64,000 nucleotides of DNA from Candidatus Peribacteria bacterium (GCA_943357285.1 CALRGJ010000002.1:62001-126000); one strand, 5' to 3'. Positions 1 to 8,933 are shown, counted from the first letter of the stretch. Numbers and translations: made by a program. The notes: generated by a model not told the origin, from the sequence alone.

Positions 1-2
1 CT

Positions 3-812
3 TTTTTTGGTGGTCAAAGTGGATCAAGCAGAAGTAGCAGAAAATCCGGTGGGGCTATGCGTGGAAATGATATTGAAGCGAGTATAAAAATTAGTTTTGA
101 AGATGCAGTTTTTGGTTGTGAAAAAGAATTGGAAATTAGTAAGCCTGACACTTGTGGACACTGCAAAGGCAATGGAGCAGAACCAGGAACTCCAATCGTT
201 ACATGTAAACAATGTCGTGGTAGCGGAGAAATTCGCACAGTAAGAAATACAATTTTGGGACAAATGAGTTCAGCGCATGTGTGTGATGAATGTAACGGTT
301 CAGGAAAAATGGCGGAGAAAAAATGTACTACTTGTCATGGATCCACTCGTGTAAGAGTAAAAGATCGCGTAAAAGTGAAGATTCCGGCAGGTGTGGATAA
401 TGGCTCTACAATAAGAGTAAGTGGCAAAGGCGAAGGCGGAGCAAGAGGTGGAGCAAGTGGCGATTTATATATAAATTTAGCAGTGGAAGCGAGCAAAAAA
501 TTTGTGAGAGATGGCACAGATATTCATAGTGAAGTGGAGGTGGCTTTGGTGCAGGCGGTGCTTGGAAGCGAAATAGACGTGGATACTTTAGATGGTATGC
601 AAACAATTAGAATTCCTGCGGGAACTCAAGATGGAAAAGTATTTAAATTAAGCGAAAAAGGAGTAGTGAGAGTGGGTGGAAGTGTGCGTGGAAATCATTT
701 AGTGAAGATTAAGATCAAGGTGCCGGAAAAATTATCAAAACGTGAAAAAGAATTATACATAGAACTCGCAAAAGAGAGTGGAATTGATGTAAAAAAAGGT
801 GGATGGTGGTAG
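3..812 (+). CDS. dnaJ: Chaperone DnaJ, 3' part (gene enters from the left edge)
   Basis: C-terminal 269 residues of the Hsp40 co-chaperone that delivers unfolded clients to DnaK and stimulates its ATPase. The frame is open from base 3, so the first in-frame Met (base 57) is internal and the J-domain lies outside the window. The fragment opens with the end of a Gly/Phe region (FFGG). It then carries four zinc-finger motifs, CGHCKGNG, CKQCRGSG, CDECNGSG and CTTCHGST; the last lacks the usual final Gly. The client-binding beta domains and dimerisation tail follow. A zinc-finger-containing DnaJ rather than CbpA is clear. A bare 107-nt gap separates it from the next gene. Confidence 0.95.
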   Translation, partial: FFGGQSGSSRSSRKSGGAMRGNDIEASIKISFEDAVFGCEKELEISKPDTCGHCKGNGAEPGTPIVTCKQCRGSGEIRTVRNTILGQMSSAHVCDECNGSGKMAEKKCTTCHGSTRVRVKDRVKVKIPAGVDNGSTIRVSGKGEGGARGGASGDLYINLAVEASKKFVRDGTDIHSEVEVALVQAVLGSEIDVDTLDGMQTIRIPAGTQDGKVFKLSEKGVVRVGGSVRGNHLVKIKIKVPEKLSKREKELYIELAKESGIDVKKGGWW

Positions 813-918
813 GAGTTGTTTTTATGCGCGAAGTTTGCAAAAAAGTCTGCTTAGTATTAGATTTGTAGAGACGCACCGCCTCCTCGGCGTGATAGCGTGA
901 TTCATTCCTAAAATTCTT

Positions 919-1497
919 ATGGACATTCATCTTTCGTGGGACCTGTTTATCATCGTATTCTTTGTAGTTATTTTGGCTTATAGCCTTATTATTGGTCGTG
1001 ATAATACTTTGAAAGTTATACTTGGAACTTATGTGGCAGCTCTTGCGGCTGATGCGGGTGGAAGTATTTTTGGAAAATATTTTAGTGGTTCAGAAATGTT
1101 TTTGAAACTTTTGAAATTCGCATCTTTGGGAACTGAAAGTGCGGCAGTAGCTTTTATGAAAGTATTATTTTTCGTGGTGATGGTTATTTTGATAGCGGTG
1201 AGAGGAGCGTTTTTTGTACAGACTACAAGCGATAGATCAGGACCAATTAGATTTATTATAAGTGTGATGTATGCGTTCATGAGCGCAGGACTTATTATAA
1301 GTGTCATTTTAGTGTTTGTGAGTGGCGTTTCCTTCATTGGTGGAGGTAATACTCAAACTACGGGCTCAGCCCTCTGGATGATGTATAGTCAGTCACAGAT
1401 GGTGAAGGCAATTGTGGCTAATAGTTACTTCTGGTTCTTCGTGCCGGCATTAGCATTCTTGGTACAAAGTATGTACAACAAGAAAGAAGGAACTTGA
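919..1497 (+). CDS. Hypothetical multi-pass membrane protein
   Basis: A 192-residue protein with four or five hydrophobic segments (about residues 8-28, 80-102, 110-138 and 166-184), so it should be an integral inner-membrane protein. I recognise no enzymatic motif. The N-terminal half, a membrane segment followed by an Ala/Gly-rich stretch, vaguely recalls CvpA-like proteins, but not enough for a name. There is no Shine-Dalgarno sequence before the ATG. It ends in a TGA stop just before tRNA-Lys; reading that codon as sense would run the protein into the tRNA, which argues for the standard code. Confidence 0.75.
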   Translation: MDIHLSWDLFIIVFFVVILAYSLIIGRDNTLKVILGTYVAALAADAGGSIFGKYFSGSEMFLKLLKFASLGTESAAVAFMKVLFFVVMVILIAVRGAFFVQTTSDRSGPIRFIISVMYAFMSAGLIISVILVFVSGVSFIGGGNTQTTGSALWMMYSQSQMVKAIVANSYFWFFVPALAFLVQSMYNKKEGT

Positions 1498-1512
1498 TAT
1501 GCCTTTAATTCG

Positions 1513-1542
1513 CCTTGCTTTTGAAAGGCTCTCTGAATAGAA
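1513..1542 (+). promoter_or_regulatory. Likely promoter of tRNA-Lys
   Basis: TTGCTT and TAGAAT boxes separated by 17 bp lie just upstream of the tRNA-Lys gene. Assigned by eye only. Confidence 0.45.
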
Positions 1543-1563
1543 TGTGGTGGCAATTTTGACCGT

Positions 1564-1639
1564 GGGTCGGTAGCTCAGTCGGTAGAGCAACAGCCTTTTA
1601 AGCTGATGGTCGCGGGTTCGATTCCCGCCCGACCCACCA
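1564..1639 (+). tRNA. tRNA-Lys (TTT anticodon)
   Basis: Complete cloverleaf of 76 nt with encoded CCA. The acceptor stem GGGTCGG pairs with CCGACCC. The D arm reads GCTC/GAGC, the anticodon loop is CTTTTAA (anticodon TTT) and the T arm is GCGGG-TTCGATT-CCCGC. The outermost anticodon-stem pair is an A-A mismatch, which is tolerable. A short hairpin followed by T residues lies about 20 nt downstream. Confidence 0.97.
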
Positions 1640-1657
1640 TTTTCGCACTTAGTTATT

Positions 1658-1675
1658 AAAGCTGAGGCTTTTTTG
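1658..1675 (+). terminator. Weak intrinsic terminator after tRNA-Lys
   Basis: AAAGC-TGAG-GCTTT hairpin (5 bp, 4-nt loop) running into a T tract. Short stem, so tentative. Confidence 0.45.
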
Positions 1676-1686
1676 GCGTCGAGAGA

Positions 1687-1737
1687 TTTTAGGAATTTTA
1701 GAATTAATTTAGAAAAATTTTAAGAAAATTTAAGGTT
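1687..1737 (+). repeat. Dispersed AT-rich 3'-end element, copy 1
   Basis: One of five copies in the window of an A/T-rich element whose shared core is close to AATTTAAGAAAATTTTAA. This copy follows the tRNA-Lys terminator; the other four start at or just after stop codons. It precedes the tRNA-like element. Confidence 0.7.
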
Positions 1738-1768
1738 TGTTTGATTTAATGATGATGCATTATCGCCT

Positions 1769-1842
1769 GGGGGTGTGAGCGTGGTCGCTCGAGCTAGAGT
1801 TAGCACCTAGCTTCCCGGGTTCGATTCCCGGCACCTCCACCA
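1769..1842 (+). tRNA. tRNA-like element with CCA end (degenerate tRNA or tmRNA-acceptor-like)
   Basis: A 74-nt element with a good acceptor stem (GGGGGTG with CACCTCC, one G-T pair), a perfect T arm (CCGGG-TTCGATT-CCCGG) and encoded CCA. The middle is abnormal. The D-arm equivalent is a tight hairpin (GAGC/GCTC), and the anticodon-arm equivalent is a hairpin with a 9-nt loop, or a 7-nt loop only if its closing pair is mismatched. The best alignment gives anticodon TAG, but a leucine tRNA should have a long variable arm and this has about four bases. It may be a decayed tRNA, a tRNA remodelled by integration, or a tmRNA-acceptor relic. The acceptor/T half is certain, the function is not. Confidence 0.5.
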
Positions 1843-1850
1843 TAATGCTA

Positions 1851-1883
1851 AAAAGAGCCTCCGCTATACGGGGACTCTTTTTT
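1851..1883 (+). terminator. Intrinsic terminator after the tRNA-like element
   Basis: AAAGAGCC and CCG pair with CGG and GGA-CTCTTT around a CTATA loop, followed by T residues. The hairpin starts nine bases after the CCA end, so the tRNA-like element was probably a transcribed RNA gene. Confidence 0.75.
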
Positions 1884-1896
1884 AAAGGATTTCCTA

Positions 1897-1960
1897 CACC
1901 TCCACCATGAGTCTAATCAGAAGATAAAGACTCGAAACTTAAACTAGAGTTAGCACCTGT
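1897..1960 (+). repeat. Scrambled partial duplicate of the tRNA-like element
   Basis: Two exact pieces of the tRNA-like element recur here in swapped order. CACCTCCACCAT (1832-1843) repeats at 1897-1908. CTAGAGTTAGCACCT (1794-1808) repeats at 1946-1960. This resembles the debris left by recombination at a tRNA 3' end. Confidence 0.65.
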
Positions 1961-1995
1961 AATAATTATAGCACCAACTAAAAACCAAAATCAAA

Positions 1996-2388
1996 TTAGC
2001 AACCTAGCGCCCCTTCGTTTGGATCAATTTTTGGAGTAGCATTTATGCGTGTTTGAGCTTCAGCTCTTGCAGCGATTGATTCACAAATCGCTAGAATTGC
2101 CTCTGGTGACAAAACTCCCTCCGGTATCCTAATCTGTACTCTTGCAAAATTTTCTGCTCCTAACGGATCAACAGTTACTTCACAGCCGTTAGCTTCAAGA
2201 GTAGCAAAGGCCTTTTTATAAGCTGGTGAATTTGTACTATCAGGAGTCATTGCGGTGTAATATGCACTACCACCTTCCATTCTGACATTTGGAAGGTTTA
2301 GAGGCTGCAGAGGATAGCTAGCATCTTTAAGAGGAGCTAATTCTGGTGCCTGTGTTTGATCTACTGGGGTTGATACTTCTGGTGACAT
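1996..2388 (-). CDS. Small protein with MSPE start and Gly-Cys end (companion 2 of the giant fusion)
   Basis: A 130-residue protein of no recognised family. The N-terminal 35 residues are Pro-rich and probably disordered. Residues 60-115 look like a small alpha/beta domain. It starts MSPE and ends GALGC, and the neighbouring 78-residue protein starts MSPE and ends GAAAGC. The shared termini suggest related substrates or precursor-like proteins, although the middles do not align. It is the last gene of the minus-strand unit that includes the 2,085-residue fusion, with 31 nt to the gene before it. No signal peptide or membrane segment is visible. Function unknown. Confidence 0.7.
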   Translation of the reverse strand: MSPEVSTPVDQTQAPELAPLKDASYPLQPLNLPNVRMEGGSAYYTAMTPDSTNSPAYKKAFATLEANGCEVTVDPLGAENFARVQIRIPEGVLSPEAILAICESIAARAEAQTRINATPKIDPNEGALGC

Positions 2389-2419
2389 ATTTTTAGAGTT
2401 AAAAAATTATAAGATTTAT

Positions 2420-2656
2420 TTAGCAACCGGCTGCGGCGCCGTCGATTTCGAAACCTGTTGATGCTTGTGAGACGTATTTTGGTCTGTCTGTGATTCTTGC
2501 AGCGGCAGCTGCAGCGCGTTCAACTTCTTGAGCTATTGGATCAGGACCTGCACGGCGGAGGGCTTCTTGGCCAGCAACTTCTGCACCTGTGCCTTCAGCT
2601 CCGGCGTGATCTTGACCTACTATTTCTGGTTCTTGTTGTTCAGTTTCTGGGGACAT
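2420..2656 (-). CDS. Small Ala/Glu-rich protein with MSPE start and Gly-Cys end (companion 1)
   Basis: A 78-residue acidic, Ala/Gly/Glu-rich protein, lacking hydrophobic segments and ending in a single cysteine (GAAAGC). It lies 19 nt downstream of the giant fusion gene and 31 nt upstream of the 130-residue protein with which it shares both ends. The composition (long low-complexity N-terminus, short C-terminal core with the only Cys) is reminiscent of peptide precursors or scaffold tags. That reading is inference; no leader-peptide family is recognised. The local DNA is more GC-rich than its neighbours. Confidence 0.65.
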   Translation of the reverse strand: MSPETEQQEPEIVGQDHAGAEGTGAEVAGQEALRRAGPDPIAQEVERAAAAAARITDRPKYVSQASTGFEIDGAAAGC

Positions 2657-2675
2657 GTATTTGGTGGTTTAAATA

Positions 2676-5600
2676 TTATATATGATAACTGTCTACAACT
2701 TGGTCTTTTTGTCCCTTAGTCTGTCTAGCAGCCATAATTGCCTCGGCAATTTTTTCTGCTTTTTTTACTTCTTTTGGTGGGATTTGTGCAATGTTTGTCT
2801 CGCTATAATTTAGGCGAGCAAGACCGTTCTTAATCAATACTTGGTAAATAAGCTCTTCTTTGGAATCCCAGGCTTGAATGTTTGCATACTCTGACAGCGT
2901 AGGCACAAATGATCTCAAATTGAATTTATTATATTCTTCGTTTTCACAAACATCAGCAATTGCTTCAGTAATTTCCGGTGTAATCAAACTAGGACTAAAT
3001 TCTTTCTTCTCTCCACTTGGATCATATTTATAGTGTGGAGTTTCGAGATTAATTCTTTGTTTTTTAGCATCAATTGGATAAATATTATCGCTACCATGAC
3101 GCTCCAAAAGAAATAAATTATGAGCCATTACATCATCTGGAATTGTAGAAGAGTTGAGAACTTCAGTACCATATTTTTCGCGTAGAGATCCATCAACACT
3201 GCGGATATGAGCCTGAAATCTCGCATTGATACGTTCGTCTTCTAAAATAAATTTCAAAAGATCTTGAGAAGCTTTTGCTGGTCCATCATTTTCCATATTA
3301 GCCACTTTGAGCTGAGTATAAAGAGTACCGGTAATAACTCCTGCTCTCTCCATAACTCCGGCAAAACGCTCCAATACTGGCCCCATATTTTCCGCACCAA
3401 CAAAAGGATTTCCTGCGTAAGTAGAAGCAATAGGAGAATAGATTTTAGAGAAGATGCCATCACGATCAAGGACTACTTCTTTCTCGGCCCCTTTATCATC
3501 TTTCATGGTAACGTAAAACTTATTCTGTCGGCAGTCGTAGCGAGTGGCAGTGATTTTTTTACCATCAACTTCTTTACCTTTAAATAATTTATCAACCATG
3601 GCTTTGGCCTTGTGTATGCCACCTTGTATATCATTAAATTTAATAAAAGCATTTTCAGCTTTTCCACTAGGGCCAGTGACAATATCCCAACCAATTAAGA
3701 GATCTAATTCCTTTCCAAATTCATTAAGAACTGCGTTTTTATCAGACAAATTAGTTTCCTCAATACTTGCGAAGAAATTTGGCTGATCACCACTAGTTCC
3801 CTTCTCGCCGCGATAACCCTTCACATACTCATTCATAATTAAGTTGAAAGTACTTTCGCTTTCGTGAACAGAAGATCCAGCCGGTACTTTGAAATTATTA
3901 ATATTAAAGAAACCGTTAACTCTTACAGGTTTTTGGAATTCTGTAGGATTGCAAAGATTGCCGATAGTAATACGTGGATTTTTCTTGTCGGATATATTCG
4001 TTTTGCTTCCGCCGTTGATACGGTCTCTTACACGTTTTTTCCAATCTTCCGGAATGTCCGTCATACGCATAAAGTCTCCCTGTTCAGTACCAAGCATATA
4101 CATTTGCTCATCATTTCCTTCAAACATCGAAAGCATATCTCCTGATAAAAATTCAATTCCTTCCACCTGAGAAGCTAGACCTTGATTAGTAATGATTTGC
4201 TCGATCATGGCAATAATAGTCTCGGATTTTCCAGTACCACTATCACCTGCCATCACCATAGTTTTTCTCAAACCATTTTTGAAAATAATTGAGAATGCTG
4301 AGCCATGCACAGGCATCATTTCTTTTTCACGTACTTTCTCATTTGCCACTGTAAGAACGGGCTTCTTCAAATAACCCATGTAATCGGTAATACTCTCGGC
4401 ATCTACCCAAGAAACCGGGATTGTTTCGCCCTTGTTATCTTGATCCATAAAGTAACCGATACGATAATCTTCACCCATTACTTTTGTTGGCAAACCAAGG
4501 AAACTTACTGCGTCCGGTTTGCAATTTGCCATTTCAGCAGGAGTAAGATCTGTCTGAGGGAAAAGGCGAAGCTCCTCCACCATGTAATGGCTATAAGAAC
4601 GATTCATCACGAGTAGAACTTTAGTTCCCCCGATTTGCACCATTTTCATAATGTACTCTTTTGGATTCATAACTTCGGCGAATTTTTCTAAACGCTCTTG
4701 GAAAAATCTTTTTTCTGGAGCATTTACACCATCACCATCACGACGCAAAATCGCGCGATCTACACCAGGTACACGTGCTGTTCCAGGAGTACTTAATACT
4801 GGAGAACGATCTGTAGCAGTGGAGTTTGCGATAAATTCTCCATTCCCAATAATTTTCTGATTCCATGCTGGCAAACTGCTATCTGCTTTCACTCCTCTCA
4901 CCGCCTTGTATCCGGCCTGAAAACTAGCTGGATAAGCGGTCTCAACTGGCAAATATTCTTCTACTGCTGGAGCAACAACACGAAAAGACTGTAGAAGTTT
5001 TTGCTGAGCACCTGGAGTAGTAACAAAGGCATCCAAGAAAGATTTGATATGATCTCCAAGCATTTTTTCAGCACCAAGAAGGGCTTTTTTGCTGGAATCA
5101 TTTTCTTCTGTAGAAGCAAGAATTTTAACAGTACGATCGCTGAACCAAATTTTAGCAATTTCTACAGCAATTTGTTCAAAAATTTCGCGTTCTCTATCTT
5201 TGAACATACGAGATTTTTCTTTCTCTGCAAATTGTCTAGCACCAAAGAAGGCTATAACATCAGTATCTTCGAGGTGCTGTAGTTCTGGAACTTTTGACTT
5301 AACTTTTAACAAATAGAAATTGAATACATCTTTGAATTGCCTGCTCTTGAGAAATTCCAGCAAAGTCTCACATTTAATTTCCGTGAGAGTAACGATGCTT
5401 GTCGCGGAATCCGGTTCTATACTAGTCATTTTATCGGCAACATTGGATGGTCTATCGAAAACTAATTGACCGCGTTTTTTAGCTTTGTACTCAAGCATTC
5501 TAGAAGTGAGAGCTTCCTTTTCTTTTATAGTACGAGCCATTTCTATCTCGCCTCCCGGGAAAAGATTTTTTAATGCACTCAATGAAGGATTTGAATCTTT

Positions 5601-8600
5601 GGATTCATTGAGACGAGTTCTTTCTGTCTTATATTTCTCCCAATATTCAATGAGAATTCTCAAGTCAGTTTCAACTGCAATTCCCAAAGTATTGTAATCA
5701 TCCATAGTCCCATCTAATTCAGATCCAAATGAAAAACGCACGTAACCTTTTTTTGTAGGAACAGCTGCAATATTTCTAGCCTTAGCAATGGCCTTCAAGA
5801 ATGGTTTAAGAGCAGGATCATTAGGACCGTCATCTAGTTTCACACAGACGTAGAAAGGACCTTCTGGTTTAATGCTAGAATCTTTCAAAAACGGGAAATC
5901 TTTAGCAACTCTATCTATGGCAGCAGAAACAACTTTACTACGTTCAGCGGAATCCCTCTGAGTTTGTTTGTCGAGACGGAAAGTAAATTTTATTTTGGAA
6001 ACTAAATCGCTGGTGAATTGGGCTATTTCCATATTGTCAGCGTCACGAATTGATAAACGGTCTAGCTCATTTCTAGCTTCAATAAGCGTGAAATATAAAG
6101 GTCCACAAAATTCTTTTGCCTCTGGGTCGGCAAACTCACTAGCAAAAACTCCTTCGATAATTGAGGCTGGATGTATAGAAGCACTCACAGAAATTGTCGG
6201 TGCTTTCACCTTGGCAGCAGCAAAAAATGCAGCAATAGATGGCTCAAGATCTTTACATACTCCCTTTGCTTTCAAACCAATATCATATTTTTCGGCATCC
6301 ATTCTCAAGGACATAGTATTTACGGAATCAGTATTTGTGCGCACAAATTCGGTAATGTTTTGGCCATTTACCTTTTCCTTATCGTTACTTAAAATTACAC
6401 CTGTTCTCTCACCTGCACCCATGGCCCACTTTGTGGTTGGCAAGGAGGAATAAATGGTTACTGGTCCAGGTAAATGAGTCTTATTTTTTTCGTAAAATTC
6501 CATCAAAGACATATCTGTCTCTACATCTTTCACTTCTTTGCTAACTTGTTTGTGATAAGCATCGTCTGAAAGAATGGTGAGTTTGTATTTCGCAGCAATT
6601 CTAAGCAATTTCAACTTAGTGTCGCGTTTCATTACACGAGAAGTAGGATTGTGTGGATCGTTGATAATGAGAATCGTAGAAGAGCAGAAAAGCTGAAAAA
6701 GTTCGGGGAAATCACGCAAATTACTTTGAATATATTCCAATTGACCTTCCAAAGACTCCGCATCTAACTCTCCATCTTTTCCAAGTGAAATTTTAAGATA
6801 ATTTGAAGCTGGAAAATCTTTTTCATCCAAAACATCATCAAAGGTCCAACCCACTTCGCTAAGCGCTAAATTCGGCTTTAAAGAGCCCTTTTCTATGTCA
6901 TTCAAAAGCTTTTCAGCTAGAGTGAGATCAGAAAAATTAGCCTGCACTTCAAGTGAGCTGATTACTTCCTCCATGCCATCAATTCCCTTTCCAAAAGTGC
7001 TCCTGACGAGACCTAAACTATCTCTAAATAATTGCCCTAATTTTTTTGGTCCATAATTTTCATCTCCAATTTTAATTGGATCTCTTTCCATCATTTTGGC
7101 TAAAGAACCAATTCCTAATTTGCTTAATTTTCTTGATATTCCAGCACGCAAAATTCCAGTAAAATTGCTAGCAGTAGCTCCTTCAAGTGCATCTTCAAGT
7201 TGTGCCAACTTTTCATTAGCGCCTGCTACTCCTCTAATGCCAGCAGCCCTGAGCATTTCCCTGAGCTTGGACACTGAATTGTTGCTGCTTAATTTATCGA
7301 CAGGACTAAGATCTTTAACGGCGCGGATAGAAGCAGCTGGACTTCTATTTTGCAATTGAGCTGTTTGAAGAGAAAAGGATTCAGACTCACTATGACTCAC
7401 TCCTTTTTGAGCTTCTAAAGCTTGAAGACGAGCACGACAAGCTTCCTTATCAAAGCCTGAAAGACGCTGTTCAAATTTACCAGAAAAGAATTTTCCAATA
7501 TGACCTATTTCTTTACGTCCTCCTCCTTGTGGCACAGAAACTATATTGTAGTCTTTTCCCTTTAGATCTTTGAAGAAATAATCCATGGCAAATTTCTCAT
7601 TCTTTGCAATTAGGCCATCTTGAATTTGCTTTAATTTTTCATCATCAGCGCTTTGAATTTCCTTAATAAATTCAATAAATGATTTGAATTTTTTTAGGCT
7701 AAGATAATCTTTTTGAGCAGTGAGCTTCCATTCTTGTAGACGAACTTCCTCCGCAGTAAATTTATGAGCCCCTCTTGCTTCATATTCGGCAATTTTTGTT
7801 TGAACCTTATTCTCTAGCACTGATAGTCCTTCATTAGAAAAATTCTCGATAATTGAACGCAAATTCATTTGTGTATTTGCAGGTGTGCCAGAATCTTTTA
7901 CGTGAATAACATCAAGAGTCTGAGTGATATCTGGAATCAAAGCATAAACAATTGTATTACTGGCATTTCTAGAATTTTGTGAATCTTGAACTAAAATCAA
8001 ACGTCCTAAAATTCCATGCCATTTATCTTCAAGTTTATCGCTAGTTAACATATGATGAGGAACCTGAGAAACCCTGACTACAAAGACAGTTTCTTTATCC
8101 CTTTTCATTTCTTCAATTAGCTCGTCATTTAGACAATCCATCTCCGGCATGACTTTTACAGGATGACTACCATCTACATGGCGACTAAAAAGTTCTTCTT
8201 TAATCAATCTAATAGCGGTTTTTGCGTTTCCGCTGACTACAGATTTTTTCAATCCTCTTAATCCTTCAAAATTATTAAAATCTACAGCTCTTTTTGCAAA
8301 GTCACGTTTTTCATCGGCAGTAGTATAATGAGTACTTTGGTTCACCATTCTATCTACGTTGTTTATAAATCCGTCGAAAATATATTTCACAGCATTTCCA
8401 CCACCGAGAAGATCACGGAATTGATAGATATTGCTGAGATTGCCTCCAAACATCATTTGTTCAATGGCCTCTATTCCTTTTGGAGTAATTGGAGGTGTAC
8501 CGATGGAGAATTTAAATCTGGTGAGAGCTTTGCAAAGCGCCTCAGTCATTACTACTTCAGTGCCATCTTCCATGGTAATTTTTTTACCGACGGATTTTTT

Positions 8601-8933
8601 AAGCTCTTTAGCAAAAAGATCTGCTTGATTTACTATCTGAAAAACGTCTGATTGAGTGGAAGGCGTGATCATCCGAAGGATATAACTGTAACCAAAAGAA
8701 TCCAAAGTTCTCTTACAATCTTCTACTCTTCGTGAGACTTCGTGAATTTGCCTTTCATCGAGTTCATTTAAATTACTTGGAAGATCTAATACACGAGAAA
8801 TAACATCAATAAGCGGAGTAATAATCACTTCTTCTTTCAATGATTCTCCAAACTTCTTTAATTTGGTAATCTCCTTTAATAAATCTACGTGTTGTGTAGC
8901 TTCTCCCGGTCTTGCTGAAGGTGAACCTGACAT
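2676..8933 (-). CDS. Giant aminotransferase / PEP-carboxykinase-like fusion protein (2,085 aa)
   Basis: One uninterrupted frame. Residues 145-190 (GTPPITPKG onward) resemble the N-terminal arm of a fold-type I aminotransferase. Residues 200-690 match nothing I know and may be an insertion or separate domain. Residues 700-1105 carry class I/II aminotransferase marks: NDPHNPTSRV (758-767), SDDAYHK (789-795), a PLP-lysine context SSLPTTKWAMGAG (K835) and the carboxylate-binding VRFSFG (R1066). Residues 1350-1880 resemble ATP-dependent PEP carboxykinase/HPr-kinase folds: HGSAF (1543), P-loop GDSGTGKSE (1563-1571), LSGD (1597) and GTEQGDFMRMTDI (1615). A plausible role is aspartate to oxaloacetate to PEP, but regulatory kinase activity is equally possible. 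No membrane segment. It follows an 81-residue gene by 15 nt and precedes the two MSPE...GC proteins. Confidence 0.8.
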   Translation of the reverse strand: MSGSPSARPGEATQHVDLLKEITKLKKFGESLKEEVIITPLIDVISRVLDLPSNLNELDERQIHEVSRRVEDCKRTLDSFGYSYILRMITPSTQSDVFQIVNQADLFAKELKKSVGKKITMEDGTEVVMTEALCKALTRFKFSIGTPPITPKGIEAIEQMMFGGNLSNIYQFRDLLGGGNAVKYIFDGFINNVDRMVNQSTHYTTADEKRDFAKRAVDFNNFEGLRGLKKSVVSGNAKTAIRLIKEELFSRHVDGSHPVKVMPEMDCLNDELIEEMKRDKETVFVVRVSQVPHHMLTSDKLEDKWHGILGRLILVQDSQNSRNASNTIVYALIPDITQTLDVIHVKDSGTPANTQMNLRSIIENFSNEGLSVLENKVQTKIAEYEARGAHKFTAEEVRLQEWKLTAQKDYLSLKKFKSFIEFIKEIQSADDEKLKQIQDGLIAKNEKFAMDYFFKDLKGKDYNIVSVPQGGGRKEIGHIGKFFSGKFEQRLSGFDKEACRARLQALEAQKGVSHSESESFSLQTAQLQNRSPAASIRAVKDLSPVDKLSSNNSVSKLREMLRAAGIRGVAGANEKLAQLEDALEGATASNFTGILRAGISRKLSKLGIGSLAKMMERDPIKIGDENYGPKKLGQLFRDSLGLVRSTFGKGIDGMEEVISSLEVQANFSDLTLAEKLLNDIEKGSLKPNLALSEVGWTFDDVLDEKDFPASNYLKISLGKDGELDAESLEGQLEYIQSNLRDFPELFQLFCSSTILIINDPHNPTSRVMKRDTKLKLLRIAAKYKLTILSDDAYHKQVSKEVKDVETDMSLMEFYEKNKTHLPGPVTIYSSLPTTKWAMGAGERTGVILSNDKEKVNGQNITEFVRTNTDSVNTMSLRMDAEKYDIGLKAKGVCKDLEPSIAAFFAAAKVKAPTISVSASIHPASIIEGVFASEFADPEAKEFCGPLYFTLIEARNELDRLSIRDADNMEIAQFTSDLVSKIKFTFRLDKQTQRDSAERSKVVSAAIDRVAKDFPFLKDSSIKPEGPFYVCVKLDDGPNDPALKPFLKAIAKARNIAAVPTKKGYVRFSFGSELDGTMDDYNTLGIAVETDLRILIEYWEKYKTERTRLNESKDSNPSLSALKNLFPGGEIEMARTIKEKEALTSRMLEYKAKKRGQLVFDRPSNVADKMTSIEPDSATSIVTLTEIKCETLLEFLKSRQFKDVFNFYLLKVKSKVPELQHLEDTDVIAFFGARQFAEKEKSRMFKDREREIFEQIAVEIAKIWFSDRTVKILASTEENDSSKKALLGAEKMLGDHIKSFLDAFVTTPGAQQKLLQSFRVVAPAVEEYLPVETAYPASFQAGYKAVRGVKADSSLPAWNQKIIGNGEFIANSTATDRSPVLSTPGTARVPGVDRAILRRDGDGVNAPEKRFFQERLEKFAEVMNPKEYIMKMVQIGGTKVLLVMNRSYSHYMVEELRLFPQTDLTPAEMANCKPDAVSFLGLPTKVMGEDYRIGYFMDQDNKGETIPVSWVDAESITDYMGYLKKPVLTVANEKVREKEMMPVHGSAFSIIFKNGLRKTMVMAGDSGTGKSETIIAMIEQIITNQGLASQVEGIEFLSGDMLSMFEGNDEQMYMLGTEQGDFMRMTDIPEDWKKRVRDRINGGSKTNISDKKNPRITIGNLCNPTEFQKPVRVNGFFNINNFKVPAGSSVHESESTFNLIMNEYVKGYRGEKGTSGDQPNFFASIEETNLSDKNAVLNEFGKELDLLIGWDIVTGPSGKAENAFIKFNDIQGGIHKAKAMVDKLFKGKEVDGKKITATRYDCRQNKFYVTMKDDKGAEKEVVLDRDGIFSKIYSPIASTYAGNPFVGAENMGPVLERFAGVMERAGVITGTLYTQLKVANMENDGPAKASQDLLKFILEDERINARFQAHIRSVDGSLREKYGTEVLNSSTIPDDVMAHNLFLLERHGSDNIYPIDAKKQRINLETPHYKYDPSGEKKEFSPSLITPEITEAIADVCENEEYNKFNLRSFVPTLSEYANIQAWDSKEELIYQVLIKNGLARLNYSETNIAQIPPKEVKKAEKIAEAIMAARQTKGQKDQVVDSYHI

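Noticed and set aside
868-903. Full palindromic repeat of the GTAGAGACGC type
   Set aside because: Only one arm is present; it is kept only as a weak third relative of the GC-rich patches.
1769-1842. Functional tRNA-Leu(TAG)
   Set aside because: The variable arm is far too short for a leucine tRNA, and the anticodon arm needs a mismatch to give a 7-nt loop.
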